DNA from: Archangium lipolyticum | GTDB lineage: Bacteria > Myxococcota > Myxococcia > Myxococcales > Myxococcaceae | DNA: 64,000 nt | Reading direction: 5' to 3' | Assembly (NCBI RefSeq): GCF_024623785.1 | Contig: NZ_JANKBZ010000007.1 | Span: forward strand, 124,001-188,000 | Shown: piece by piece, positions 1 to 8,697 of the stretch | How the letters are laid out: every line of letters begins with the position of its first letter | How positions within the stretch are numbered: the stretch's first letter is position 1 | The notes under the pieces: generated by a model | Seen by the model: the letters and a program-made list of their open reading frames with translations, nothing else | Database searches by the model: none | What the model was told of the DNA's origin: nothing | Made by a program: the position numbers and the translations under genes

Positions 1-61
1 CAGTTGTCTGGCGCCAAGTACCGGAGGTGATGGGACTCTGTCAACGGAATGCGCGCATTCC

Positions 62-1921
62 TCACGGTGCGTTCGGGCCGACATCCTCCAAAGACAGCGG
101 CGCGTGGACGATGGCGGCGGTGGAGTACTCATCCGCGCCGACATCGTTGGTGGAGCGGATCTGCCCATCCATGTCTTCCGCGATGTAGGCGTACGTGCCC
201 ACCGCCGTGTTGATGGCGGGGCTCGTGGAGGACAGCTTCTGCAGCCCGTTGCTCGTGGTCAGCGACGGATTGACGTTGCGGATCTCACCGGACGTCCGCG
301 ACCTGTTGTTCAGGGTGGAGCCGTATCCGATGTTGCCCTGGAACAGCGTGTTGCTCGTCTTGGTCTCGTTGTAGAGCGTGCCCGTCGTGTTCCGGATGAG
401 ATTGTTGGCGACCTTCGAGTCCACCGGCGCGTACGTGTATTTCTTCCCGATGACGAGCCCCGTGGTGCTGTTGACGACCGTGTTGTTCACGACCTCGGTC
501 CGGTAGACCCGCCAGTGCTTGCTCAGATCCGTGCTGGTGTAGTTGCTGGAGTCCGGCCCTCCGTCGAAGTCGCCTCCATCGATGAGGAGCGCATCGTCGG
601 TCAGCTTCTCCAGGTAGTTGTTGTAGACCTTGTGGTCGGTTCCATAGATGCGGATGCCTCCCACGCCGGCCTTGGTGCCATCACCCAGGATGAAGTTGCC
701 GTAGATGCTGTTGTGATTGCCGTGACGCGCGGTGAGCTGTCCCTGTGAGTTGACGACCGTGTTGTAGCGGATCGTGTTGTGGCCGCTCTTGATCGAGATG
801 AACTCCGGGTCCCCGTCGCAGCGCTCGAACACGTTGTACTGCACGGTGGCGTAGGCATCGAGCATCGACACGGCGGACAGGCCCAGGCGGAGCGTCTCCA
901 GCCCGTTACTGAGGCGCGGTCCGATGTCGTGGAAATAGTTGTATTCGATCACATCGTACTGGGTCATCTGGGTGGAGTAGTTCCCATCCATGGCGATGAC
1001 CGGACCGGGGTCGCTCTTTCCCCCGAAGTCGTTGTGGTCGATCCGGTTGTGATGGCTTCCGCTCCCCTTGAGCATCAGCCACTTCACCTCGGTGCCGTTC
1101 TCGATCAGGTCGAAGGTGTTCCGGGTGACCCGGACGTTGTTGGAGCCATCGAGCACGATGGCGCTCGCGCCGGTGTTGGTGAACTTCAGGCCCTCGATGA
1201 CGACGTAGGAGGAGCCGGACACGCTGAGGGAGGCACTACCGGAGATGATGGCCCGGCCCCGGTTCGCGGCCTTGAGCGTGATGGGATTGGAGGCGGTCCC
1301 ATTCTTGTTCTGGATGCTGAAGGCACCGGTCTTCGTATAGGTGCCGTCCGCCAGGACGATGGTCGTGCCCGCGGTCGCGTTGGTGAGGGCCGTGGTGAGC
1401 TGGGCGGCGGTGGAGACGTTCACGACATTGCCCGGCGTCTCCGCGGCGCTGCCGTAGATCTCCACTTCCAGGTAGCTGTTCCAGGCATTGGAGGTATTGC
1501 CATACCCCACGAGCCTCACGTAGCGCGCGGACCCCACATCCGTGAAGTCGAACGTCTGGATGCTGCTCGACAGGCTGCTCGTCACGTTCGAGCGCACCGT
1601 GGAGAACGTGGTGCCATCCGTGGAGGTCTGGATGTCGAAGGTGAACGTCCGGGATGCGCCGTTCAGGAAGGCGATCTTCACATAGGCCACCTTCTTGTTG
1701 GCGCCCAGGTCGAACCGGATCCACTGCCCATCACCCTCCGCCGACCAGCGGGTGTTCAGATCCCCATCGACCGTATTGGCCGGGACGTTGCCGTCATCCG
1801 CGCTCGCGGTGACGGAGGTTCCCGGGATGGAGAACTTCTCATCCGCCGCGAATCCCAGGGAAGGGGCCAGTGTCAGGAGCAGGCTCGAGCCAATCACAAG
1901 CTTCCGATGTGCCATTCGCAT
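62..1921 (-). CDS. Secreted polysaccharide lyase family 6 (alginate lyase/chondroitinase-B type) with discoidin (CBM32-like) domain
   Basis: Predicted secreted enzyme that cleaves uronic-acid polysaccharides (alginate or dermatan-like) by beta-elimination. After a signal peptide ending near GFAADE comes an F5/8-type C (discoidin) domain, about residues 30-155, with the typical DGDLNTRW signature. A right-handed beta-helix follows from about residue 170. The PL6 catalytic pair is visible: Lys378 in ISIKSGHN and Arg399 in LTARHGN. Their 21-residue spacing equals that of characterised PL6 lyases. The ORF extends further upstream, but the ATG at 1921 (MRMAHRKL) follows a GAGAGGA ribosome site and begins a clean signal peptide. 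The exact substrate cannot be told from sequence. Confidence 0.88.
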   Translation of the reverse strand: MRMAHRKLVIGSSLLLTLAPSLGFAADEKFSIPGTSVTASADDGNVPANTVDGDLNTRWSAEGDGQWIRFDLGANKKVAYVKIAFLNGASRTFTFDIQTSTDGTTFSTVRSNVTSSLSSSIQTFDFTDVGSARYVRLVGYGNTSNAWNSYLEVEIYGSAAETPGNVVNVSTAAQLTTALTNATAGTTIVLADGTYTKTGAFSIQNKNGTASNPITLKAANRGRAIISGSASLSVSGSSYVVIEGLKFTNTGASAIVLDGSNNVRVTRNTFDLIENGTEVKWLMLKGSGSHHNRIDHNDFGGKSDPGPVIAMDGNYSTQMTQYDVIEYNYFHDIGPRLSNGLETLRLGLSAVSMLDAYATVQYNVFERCDGDPEFISIKSGHNTIRYNTVVNSQGQLTARHGNHNSIYGNFILGDGTKAGVGGIRIYGTDHKVYNNYLEKLTDDALLIDGGDFDGGPDSSNYTSTDLSKHWRVYRTEVVNNTVVNSTTGLVIGKKYTYAPVDSKVANNLIRNTTGTLYNETKTSNTLFQGNIGYGSTLNNRSRTSGEIRNVNPSLTTSNGLQKLSSTSPAINTAVGTYAYIAEDMDGQIRSTNDVGADEYSTAAIVHAPLSLEDVGPNAP

Positions 1922-2160
1922 TCCTCTCACCCTCTTTGGAGTTCCGTGAACCGCATTGCTCACGCTCGGGCGGCTATACCTCATTGTGCATGATTTCCAG
2001 CTTTGGATTCGATATTCCGTTTTCCTGATTTTGATAGGGTTGGATTTTGCGCCTGGAGGCTGCCGAGCTCGAGCAAGGGCTGGGCGGCCCGTGTGGCACT
2101 GGCCCTCGTCCCCTCCACGTCTCCATCTTCCTTCTGGAGCTGCTCGCGAGGAGGACGCGC

Positions 2161-2784
2161 ATGACGCACGACGAACTCTTGTCCCATGTTTCCGCGCACG
2201 CCGGGCTCCCTGGCCCGGAGGCGGCGGAGCGGACCGTTCGCGCGGTGCTCGAGGTCATCGGCGAGCGCCTGGCCTGGCCCGTCGTCCAGTCGCTGGCGGA
2301 GGACCTTCCGGGCCCGCTGGCCGCGGGCCTGCGCGGAGTGACTCCCCATCAGGTCTTCAACCTCGCGGAGCTCCATGCGCGCGTCGCGAGCCGGCTCGAG
2401 GTGCGGCTCGGACTCGCCGTGGAGTACACCGGAGTCGTCTGTCAGTTCCTCGCGGAGAGCCTGTCCCCCGGGACGTTGCACCGGCTCCGCGAGGCACTGC
2501 CCGAGCAGATGAGCGCTCTCTTCGCTCCTCGTGAGCCTGGCGAGCCCTTCGAGCACGTCCATGTCGAGCCGGGCCACCGCACGCTGGCCGAGGGCCGGCC
2601 GGGAAGCCGGCACCCGTTGTCCGAGTCCCGTGCCGAGAGAGCGCACTCGCACTCCGTGGCACGGGAGGACAACCCGCACGGGGACACGAAGCTCTCCAGT
2701 GCCATCGGGCTCACCCAGGAGCGGGAGCAGGAGACGCTCGCGGCCGCACACCCGGGCTCGGAGGAGCATCCCTCACGCGAGTGA
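2161..2784 (+). CDS. DUF2267 domain protein
   Basis: Cytoplasmic protein of 207 aa with a DUF2267-like arrangement: a helical repeat near the N terminus (MTHDELLSHVSAHAGL through ERTVRAVLEVIGERL) and a second similar half about residues 60-125. The last 80 residues are polar, low-complexity and rich in Arg, Glu and His. The ATG at 2161 has a strong GAGGAGG site; an earlier in-frame ATG at 2047 has none. No catalytic motif is visible and the family has no established biochemical role. It stands alone between the divergent PL6 gene and a downstream dehydrogenase. Confidence 0.7.
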   Translation: MTHDELLSHVSAHAGLPGPEAAERTVRAVLEVIGERLAWPVVQSLAEDLPGPLAAGLRGVTPHQVFNLAELHARVASRLEVRLGLAVEYTGVVCQFLAESLSPGTLHRLREALPEQMSALFAPREPGEPFEHVHVEPGHRTLAEGRPGSRHPLSESRAERAHSHSVAREDNPHGDTKLSSAIGLTQEREQETLAAAHPGSEEHPSRE

Positions 2785-3103
2785 GACCGGAGCAGGCGCG
2801 CGAAAACAACCCCCGCGAGCCCCGGGTGCCTCTCCCAAGCACCCAGGGCCCGCGGGCCCGTCGACGACCGTTACGCTCCGCTCTCGCGGAGGGGCCATCG
2901 AGCCACGAGCACCGATGCCCGCCAGAGACCGGGCCCGTGGTGCGCCTGCCAACCGACGGTCTCATTCTGTTTATCTGATGGGTCTGACATGCCCGCGCGG
3001 CCCACTCCGTCCGGGGCTCGCCGACGGGCTGTCACCGCCCCAGGTATCGTTCCGGGCCGGGCCGCGGCACGGCGGCTCCTACTCACTCCACGAGGGAAGA
3101 CAC
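2785..3103. other. Intergenic region, 319 bases, no gene seen
   Basis: This stretch separates the DUF2267 gene from the short-chain dehydrogenase. It is GC-rich and has no ORF with a credible start or protein-like composition. The only AT-richer patch is around 2968-2985 (CATTCTGTTTATCTGATGG), which may hold the promoter of the downstream dehydrogenase. No hairpin followed by a T-run was found. Confidence 0.5.
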
Positions 3104-3895
3104 ATGGGCATGTTGAAGGACAAGGTGGTTCTGGTGACGGGTGCGAGCTCGGGCATTGGCTGGGCGACGGCCATCGCGCTCGCGGCGGAGGGCGCCAGGG
3201 TCGTCGCGAGCGCGCGGCGCGAGGCCAGAGGCCATGAGCTCGTCTCGTTCATCCAGGAGCGCGGCGGAGAGGCCACCTGGGTCCGCGCCGACATGCAGGT
3301 GGAGCGGGATATCGAGGCGCTCGTCCAGACGGCCCTCTCGAAGTACGGCCGCATCGACGCCGCCTTCAACAACGCCGGGAGCGGCTTCATGAAGCCGCTC
3401 ACCGAGGTGACCAACGAGGACTACGAGTCCCTCATGAACATCAACCTCCGCGGCACCTTCTGGTGCATGAAGCATCAAATCAACGCGATGCTCGCGAGCG
3501 GTGGAGGGTCCATCGTCAACTGCGCCTCGGTGGGGGCGGCGCGGGCCCTGCCGGGGCTCTCCGTCTACAGCGCGACCAAGGCCGGCATCGCGGCCCTGTC
3601 ACGCGGCGCGGCGATCGACTACGCGCAGAAGGGCATCCGGGTGAACTCGGTGAGCCCCGGGGTCATCGAGTCGGAAATGGCCACCGAGGGCTGGCGCCTG
3701 AACGATCCCCAGGGCCGGGCCTTCGCCGCCTCGCTCCACCCGATGAACCGCGTGGGGATGCCCGACGAGGTGGCCTCGCTCATCGTCTTCCTGTGCAGCG
3801 ACAAGTCCTCGTTCATCACCGGCGAGGACTTCGCGGTCGACGGCGGCATGTGCGCGTCGGGGATGCAGGCTGTCACGCTGCCGCGTGCGGGCTGA
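3104..3895 (+). CDS. SDR family NAD(P)-dependent oxidoreductase
   Basis: Classical short-chain dehydrogenase/reductase, 263 aa, a soluble Rossmann-fold enzyme. Visible motifs in order are the cofactor site TGASSGIG (residues 12-19), NNAG, the catalytic Ser in NCAS, the active-site YSATK (Tyr-X3-Lys) and the C-terminal GEDFAVDGG typical of the FabG-like branch. The ATG at 3104 follows GAGGGAAGA and puts the first beta strand at the N terminus, so the long upstream extension of the ORF is not coding. The substrate is unknown; the family covers many alcohols, sugars and steroids. It converges on mltG, which ends two bases away. Confidence 0.92.
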   Translation: MGMLKDKVVLVTGASSGIGWATAIALAAEGARVVASARREARGHELVSFIQERGGEATWVRADMQVERDIEALVQTALSKYGRIDAAFNNAGSGFMKPLTEVTNEDYESLMNINLRGTFWCMKHQINAMLASGGGSIVNCASVGAARALPGLSVYSATKAGIAALSRGAAIDYAQKGIRVNSVSPGVIESEMATEGWRLNDPQGRAFAASLHPMNRVGMPDEVASLIVFLCSDKSSFITGEDFAVDGGMCASGMQAVTLPRAG

Positions 3896-3896
3896 C

Positions 3897-4913
3897 TCAG
3901 TACACGTTGTACTTGCGGCGAAGCGCCTCGTGCTCCTCCGCGTTGCGCGAGGGATGCAGGCGCCGCTCGGCATCGTGGAGGTAGTACCAGAACTCGCTCG
4001 GCTTGGGCTCGAGCGCGGCCTGGAGCGACTCGACCGAGGGGGCGCCGATGGGACCCGGCGGCAGCCCCTTGCGGTGGCGCGAGTTCCACGGGTCCGAGGT
4101 GTCACGCAGGCGCTGGAGGAACGCCAGCCGGTCGTTCCACTCGGCCAGCTCGTAGCGGGAGGTCGCGTCCACGCCCAGGGGGAAGCCCTTGTCCACGCGC
4201 TTCCAGAGGATGCCGGCCACCAGCGGACGCTGGGCGGGCACGGGCTCCTCGCGCTCCAGCATCGAGGCCATCACCACCAGCTCGTGGAGGCTGCGCCCGC
4301 TGCGCTCGATGGCCGCCTTCTGGGGGGCGTAGAAGCGCTCGGCGAAGGTGTCCAGCTGGCGCTGGATGAGCTCCTCCACCTTGAAGGCGCCGGGCACCAC
4401 CCGGTAGGTCTCGGGGTAGAGGTAGCCCTCGAGCGTGGTCCGGGGCAGGGTGAAGGGCGCGGTGAACCGCTCGGGACGGCTGGCGGCGGCGATGTAGGCG
4501 CCGGGCTTGATGAGGCCCGCCGTGGCCAGGGCCGCGTCGGTGTCGCGCAGGCGCCAGCCCTCGACGATGACGAAGGGGACGTCATCGGGGATGGGGTTGC
4601 CCTCGAGCGCGGTGGCGATCTCCGCCATCGTCATTGACGGGCTCACCGCGTGGCGCCCCGCCTTGGGGGCGAACTGGCCGCGGCGGAAGAGGTGCCAGCG
4701 CCAGAGCCGGGCATCGCGAATCAGGCCCTGTGACGCGAGCTGGGGGCCCAGGCCGCGTCCGGTGACGCCCTTGGACACGGTGAACTCCACGGTGGGAGCA
4801 CCCGGCGGGGCCGCGGCCTGCTTCACCTGGCTCTCCGCCCAGAAGAATGTACCGGCAACCGCGCCCGCTGCGAGGACGACGAGCACCAGGAGGACGAGAA
4901 GAATGCGCTTCAT
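3897..4913 (-). CDS. mltG: Endolytic murein transglycosylase MltG
   Basis: Inner-membrane lytic transglycosylase that cuts nascent glycan strands and so sets peptidoglycan chain length. One N-terminal membrane helix (residues 3-25) anchors a periplasmic part with a LysM-like region followed by the YceG fold. The catalytic Glu lies near residue 220 in ASMLEREE, the equivalent of ASIVEKE in E. coli MltG. The downstream WKRVDKGFPLGVDATSRYEL and GLPPGPIGAPS blocks are also typical. Start is ATG at 4913, preceded directly by an in-frame GTG. The length (338 aa) is normal. It is divergent from the PilT-like gene across about 220 bases. Confidence 0.94.
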   Translation of the reverse strand: MKRILLVLLVLVVLAAGAVAGTFFWAESQVKQAAAPPGAPTVEFTVSKGVTGRGLGPQLASQGLIRDARLWRWHLFRRGQFAPKAGRHAVSPSMTMAEIATALEGNPIPDDVPFVIVEGWRLRDTDAALATAGLIKPGAYIAAASRPERFTAPFTLPRTTLEGYLYPETYRVVPGAFKVEELIQRQLDTFAERFYAPQKAAIERSGRSLHELVVMASMLEREEPVPAQRPLVAGILWKRVDKGFPLGVDATSRYELAEWNDRLAFLQRLRDTSDPWNSRHRKGLPPGPIGAPSVESLQAALEPKPSEFWYYLHDAERRLHPSRNAEEHEALRRKYNVY

Positions 4914-5133
4914 CACCGGTGCAGGTTAGCACCCGCGCGCTTCCGCGAGGCCCAAAGTCGACGGCTCACTTCGCCTGCCGGACAGGAGGCGGGCTGGGAG
5001 GGGCACGGACAAAGTGTCGCTGGGCTCGCCGACAACCGGACATTCCGGCGGGCCCGTGCGTCGTTCTCCCTGGACAGGCCGGCCCGACAGGCCCGGCATG
5101 CGGGTTGCTCGGAGGCTCGGCAGGAGGGAAATC

Positions 5134-6390
5134 TTGGGACTGGAATCCTTCATCCGGCTCGCCCGGGAGCAGGGGGCGAGCGACATCCACCTCGAGGGCG
5201 AGATGCCGGTGGCGCTCCGGGTGCGAGGCGCGCTGCGGCTCATCGGGGAGGCGGTGCCGTCCTCCGTGCTCACCGCCATGGCCCGCGACATCATCGGGGA
5301 CGCCGGCTGGTCCGAGTTCATCGAGCGCTGCTCGCATGACGTCTCGCGCACGGTGATGGGCCAGCGCTGCCGCATCAACATCCTGCGCAGCGCGCGCGGC
5401 GTGGGCTTCGCCATCCGCCTCCTGGCTTCCTCCCAGGCGACGTTGAAGAAGCTCAACCTCCACCCCGATCTGCGCCGCTTCGTCGAGCCGACCCACGGCC
5501 TGCTCCTGGTGAGTGGTCCCACCGGCTCCGGCAAGACGTCCACGCTCGCGGCGCTGCTGCAGGAGATCAACCTGAGCGAGGCCCGCCACATCATCACGGT
5601 GGAGAGCCCCATCGAATACGCGCTGGTGCCGCGCCTGTCCTTCATCCGCCAGCGCGAGGTGGGCAGGGACACACCTTCCTTCGAGCAGGCGCTCGTCGAC
5701 GCGCTCCGGGAGGATCCGGACGTCCTCATGGTGGGGGAGATGCGCGAGCCGGAGGTGATGCGCCTGACGCTGAGCGCGGCGGAGACGGGGCACCTCGTGC
5801 TCGCGACCGTGCACTCGGCGAGCGCCGCCGAGGCGCTCCAGCGCGTGGTGTTGGCCTTTCCTCCAGAGATACAGGGCGCGGTGTGCGCCCAGCTCGCGGA
5901 CTGCCTGGTCGGCGTGGTGTGCCAGCGGTTGCGCTACCGCCCGGACCTCGGCATCCGTGTGCCCGAATGCGAGGTGCTTCCGGGCAGCACCCCGGTGAAG
6001 AGCCTCGTGCGCCAGGGGCACTTCTTCAAGCTCCCGTCGGCCATCGAGACGGGCGCGGCGGACGGCTCCTGGACGTTCACCCGCTACGCGGAGTGGCTGG
6101 AGCGGAAGACGGACTGGCACCAGCCATCCACCGCCGAGGAAGCCTCCGCCGAGCCGCATTCCGAGCCGGCTCCGCGGCTCCGTGTTCCGCCACCGGCCCG
6201 GCCCTCCGAGTCCCTCTCCCGGCCGCCGCCTCCCTCCAGGCCGAAGCGCGTCGCTCGGGAGGACACGCGACCCGTGTCTCCTCCGCCGTCCGAGGAGGGG
6301 GTCTTCGTCCTCGACGAGGAGGCGCAGGACGATCTGTCGGCGCTCGTCCGCGAGTTGGAGCGAGGTGGCTCCGGCTCCAAGAAGGAGTAG
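5134..6390 (+). CDS. PilT-like type IV pilus retraction ATPase paralogue with proline-rich tail
   Basis: Secretion-ATPase superfamily protein of the PilT/PilU branch, which powers type IV pilus retraction. The N terminus LESFIRLAREQGASDIHL matches PilT starts. Walker A is GPTGSGKTST, the Asp box and Walker B are around REDPDVLMVGEM, and the His box is TGHLVLATVHS. The end of the PilT core is VKSLVRQGH. A Pro/Arg/Ser-rich tail of about 90 residues follows and is absent from canonical PilT. TTG at 5134 is preferred because AGGAGG sits six bases upstream and the start then aligns with PilT; an ATG at 5098 has no ribosome site. No other pilus genes adjoin, so it is probably an accessory paralogue. 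Confidence 0.85.
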   Translation: MGLESFIRLAREQGASDIHLEGEMPVALRVRGALRLIGEAVPSSVLTAMARDIIGDAGWSEFIERCSHDVSRTVMGQRCRINILRSARGVGFAIRLLASSQATLKKLNLHPDLRRFVEPTHGLLLVSGPTGSGKTSTLAALLQEINLSEARHIITVESPIEYALVPRLSFIRQREVGRDTPSFEQALVDALREDPDVLMVGEMREPEVMRLTLSAAETGHLVLATVHSASAAEALQRVVLAFPPEIQGAVCAQLADCLVGVVCQRLRYRPDLGIRVPECEVLPGSTPVKSLVRQGHFFKLPSAIETGAADGSWTFTRYAEWLERKTDWHQPSTAEEASAEPHSEPAPRLRVPPPARPSESLSRPPPPSRPKRVAREDTRPVSPPPSEEGVFVLDEEAQDDLSALVRELERGGSGSKKE

Positions 6391-6414
6391 GCGCTCCTGC
6401 CTTCCCCTATGCGT

Positions 6415-7722
6415 TCAGGGGGAGGGGACGAAGCGCACGTCCACCCAGTAGTTGGCGTCCTTGTAGGAGGCCGAGGGGAAGCCTCCGCCCGTCCGGTAGA
6501 CATAGACGCCATTGCCTCCCACGCTCGCGCTGCCCGGCGCCGTCAGGTTGCCGCTGACGACGGCATTCGCGAGCCCGGACACATCGCGCGCGAACTGCCC
6601 GTTCGACGAGTAGTAGGACGCCACGTAGGTGGTGCCGGCGGTGATGGCGACGGGCGTGGGGAGCGCCACCTCCTGCCAGCCGGGGATGCGGCCGTCCTTC
6701 ACGGGCACCTCGGCCAGGAGTGCTCCACCGCTGGTCCACAGCCGGGCCACGTAGCCGCTGGCGTTGGCCTTTCCCCGGTAGAAGCGGAGCGCGGTGACGG
6801 TGCCGGCGACGTTGCTCCGGAACCTCACGCCGATCTCCACGGCCCGGGTGTCCGGCTCCACGGCGGCGCCCGGGACGCGGTCTCCGAAGAGGGTCTGGCT
6901 CCACGGGAGGGTGAGGGTGGCCACCACCGGGCGGTGATCCGACTGCGAGCTGGCGCCGACGACGCTCGCCGAGACGGGAGAGGTCCACGCGGAGCCGAGC
7001 ATCACGTAGTCGATACGCCGCGTCGGGATGCTCGCGTCGTGGGTGTAGCCGCTGCCCGAGCCGCCGCGGGTCCAGGCATCGGTGAACTGCTGGCGCAGGC
7101 TCGTGATGCCGGACTCGGACGGCGAGGCGTTGAGGTCCCCCCCGAGCAGCGCCCACGGCTTGCCGGCGAGGGCGGCCTTGACGTCCTCGGCCTGGTTCAG
7201 CCGCTCGGTGGCGCCAGTGGTGCCGAAGTGGGTGATGGCCACGGGGATGACGTGTGCGGCGTCCAGCTCCACCTCCATCACCGCCAGGATGCGCTGCTCC
7301 GCGGCGGAGCGGAGGGGGATGCGTTGCGAGGTGCGGATGGGGTAGCGGGACAGCAGGGCCAGCCCGTACTGGCCTCCGTCGTAGCTGAGCAGCGAGGGCT
7401 GGAAGGCGGAGTACATCCCCGTGAGCGCGCCGAGCCTCGCGGGCTGGTCCACCTTGCCCGAGCGGTTGGTGAGGACGTCGACCTCCTGGAGCACCACCAG
7501 GTCCGGCGCCTGTGCGTTGATGACGCTCGCGATGCTCTCCAGGCCGCTCAGCTCGCCGTGTTTGATGTTGTAGGTCATGAACCGCAGACCCCCACCCGGA
7601 GTGAGGGCCTGGGTGCTCTCACCGGAGAGGGGTTGTGTGTCGGTGGAGGACTCGGGTGGTGCGCAGCGGGCGAGCGCGGCGGCCAGCGCGAGGGCGAGGA
7701 CGAGAAGGGTGGGGCGGCGCAT
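6415..7722 (-). CDS. Exported endonuclease/exonuclease/phosphatase-family lipoprotein with DUF4082 domain
   Basis: Begins with a lipoprotein signal peptide (LALALAAALARC). An EEP (DNase I-like) domain follows, about residues 45-275: FMTYNIKHGE at its start, LQEVD with the metal-binding Glu, GGDLNASP, RIDYVML and a final SQSDHRPV His. All residues of the family active site are therefore present. The C-terminal 150 residues form a DUF4082 beta-sandwich (LFGDRVPG to YWVDVRF) that often adjoins secreted enzymes or carbohydrate-related domains. It could act on nucleic acid, phospholipid or phosphoinositide. Start ATG at 7722 follows CAGGAG; the longer ORF lacks support. Confidence 0.87.
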   Translation of the reverse strand: MRRPTLLVLALALAAALARCAPPESSTDTQPLSGESTQALTPGGGLRFMTYNIKHGELSGLESIASVINAQAPDLVVLQEVDVLTNRSGKVDQPARLGALTGMYSAFQPSLLSYDGGQYGLALLSRYPIRTSQRIPLRSAAEQRILAVMEVELDAAHVIPVAITHFGTTGATERLNQAEDVKAALAGKPWALLGGDLNASPSESGITSLRQQFTDAWTRGGSGSGYTHDASIPTRRIDYVMLGSAWTSPVSASVVGASSQSDHRPVVATLTLPWSQTLFGDRVPGAAVEPDTRAVEIGVRFRSNVAGTVTALRFYRGKANASGYVARLWTSGGALLAEVPVKDGRIPGWQEVALPTPVAITAGTTYVASYYSSNGQFARDVSGLANAVVSGNLTAPGSASVGGNGVYVYRTGGGFPSASYKDANYWVDVRFVPSP

Positions 7723-7817
7723 GAGGGGGCTCCTGGGGAAGGGCCGGAGGTTACCCCCGCCGGAGTGGTATACCCACCCTCCATGACGGGCCATGAGCCC
7801 GGGGAGGTTTCTTCCAC

Positions 7818-8690
7818 ATGTTTCGCATCGGAATCACCCTGGCCATCCTCCTGCTGGGAACGCGCGGCGCCGCCCAGCAGCATGAGCACGAGCATGAGCA
7901 CCCGAAGGCTGCTCCTTCCAAGTCGGAGGCGTTCTTCGGCAAGGAGGAACTGTCCCGCCAGGTGGGGATCCACGAGAAGGGCTGCAAGAAGGGCGATGCC
8001 CAGGAGTGCTTCAACCTGGCCCTGGCCTACGCGCAAGGGCTCGCGGTGCCCAAGGACGATGCGCGCGCGGCCACCTTCTACAAGAAGGCGTGTGACAAGG
8101 CCTTCCTGGCCGCGTGCAACAACCTGGGCATCGCCTACATGGAAGGCGTGGGGGTGAAGAAGGATCCCAAGCAGGCGCTCTCCTTCTTCGAGAAGACGTG
8201 CAAGGCGGAGGATGCGAAGGGGTGCTTCAACGTCGGCATGGCCCACGCGTCGGGGTTCGGGGTCGCGAAGGATCCGGAGCGCGCCGCCACCTTCTTCGAC
8301 AAGGCCTGCGGCAAGGGCCACGCGGATGGGTGCTTCAGCCTCGGCGTCGCCCACGCGCAGGGCAACGGCGCGAAGAAGGACCCGGAGCGCGCCGCCGCGC
8401 TCTTCACGAAGGCATGCGACGCGGGGAACATGACCGCCTGCAACACCCTCGGCGTGTCCTATCTGTCGGGGACCGGCGTGAAGCAGGACAAGAAGCAGGC
8501 CTTCGACCTCTTCTCGAAAGCGTGCGACGCGGAGCTGCCGGGAGGCTGTTTCAACCTCGGCCTCTCCTACCGGTACGGCAATGGCGTGGCGAAGGATCCG
8601 GCGCGCACCAAGGCCCTCTTCGAGAAGGCCTGCCAGCTCCAATTCCCACCCGCCTGCGAGGCGCTCGGGGCCTCTTCCCGAGCGCAGTAG
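7818..8690 (+). CDS. Secreted Sel1-repeat protein with paired cysteines
   Basis: A signal peptide (to about residue 19, GAAQQ) leads into a short His/Glu cluster and about seven Sel1-like repeats of 36 residues (consensus A..C.NLG.AY..G.GV.KD...A...F.KAC). Each repeat carries two Cys, one in the KAC motif and one in AC.NLG, as in the disulfide-pinned Hcp proteins of Helicobacter. It is therefore predicted to be periplasmic or secreted with one disulfide per repeat. Sel1 repeats are protein-binding scaffolds and no enzymatic role is implied. It is divergent from the EEP lipoprotein gene, about 95 bases apart. Confidence 0.9.
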   Translation: MFRIGITLAILLLGTRGAAQQHEHEHEHPKAAPSKSEAFFGKEELSRQVGIHEKGCKKGDAQECFNLALAYAQGLAVPKDDARAATFYKKACDKAFLAACNNLGIAYMEGVGVKKDPKQALSFFEKTCKAEDAKGCFNVGMAHASGFGVAKDPERAATFFDKACGKGHADGCFSLGVAHAQGNGAKKDPERAAALFTKACDAGNMTACNTLGVSYLSGTGVKQDKKQAFDLFSKACDAELPGGCFNLGLSYRYGNGVAKDPARTKALFEKACQLQFPPACEALGASSRAQ

Positions 8691-8697
8691 CCGGGGC

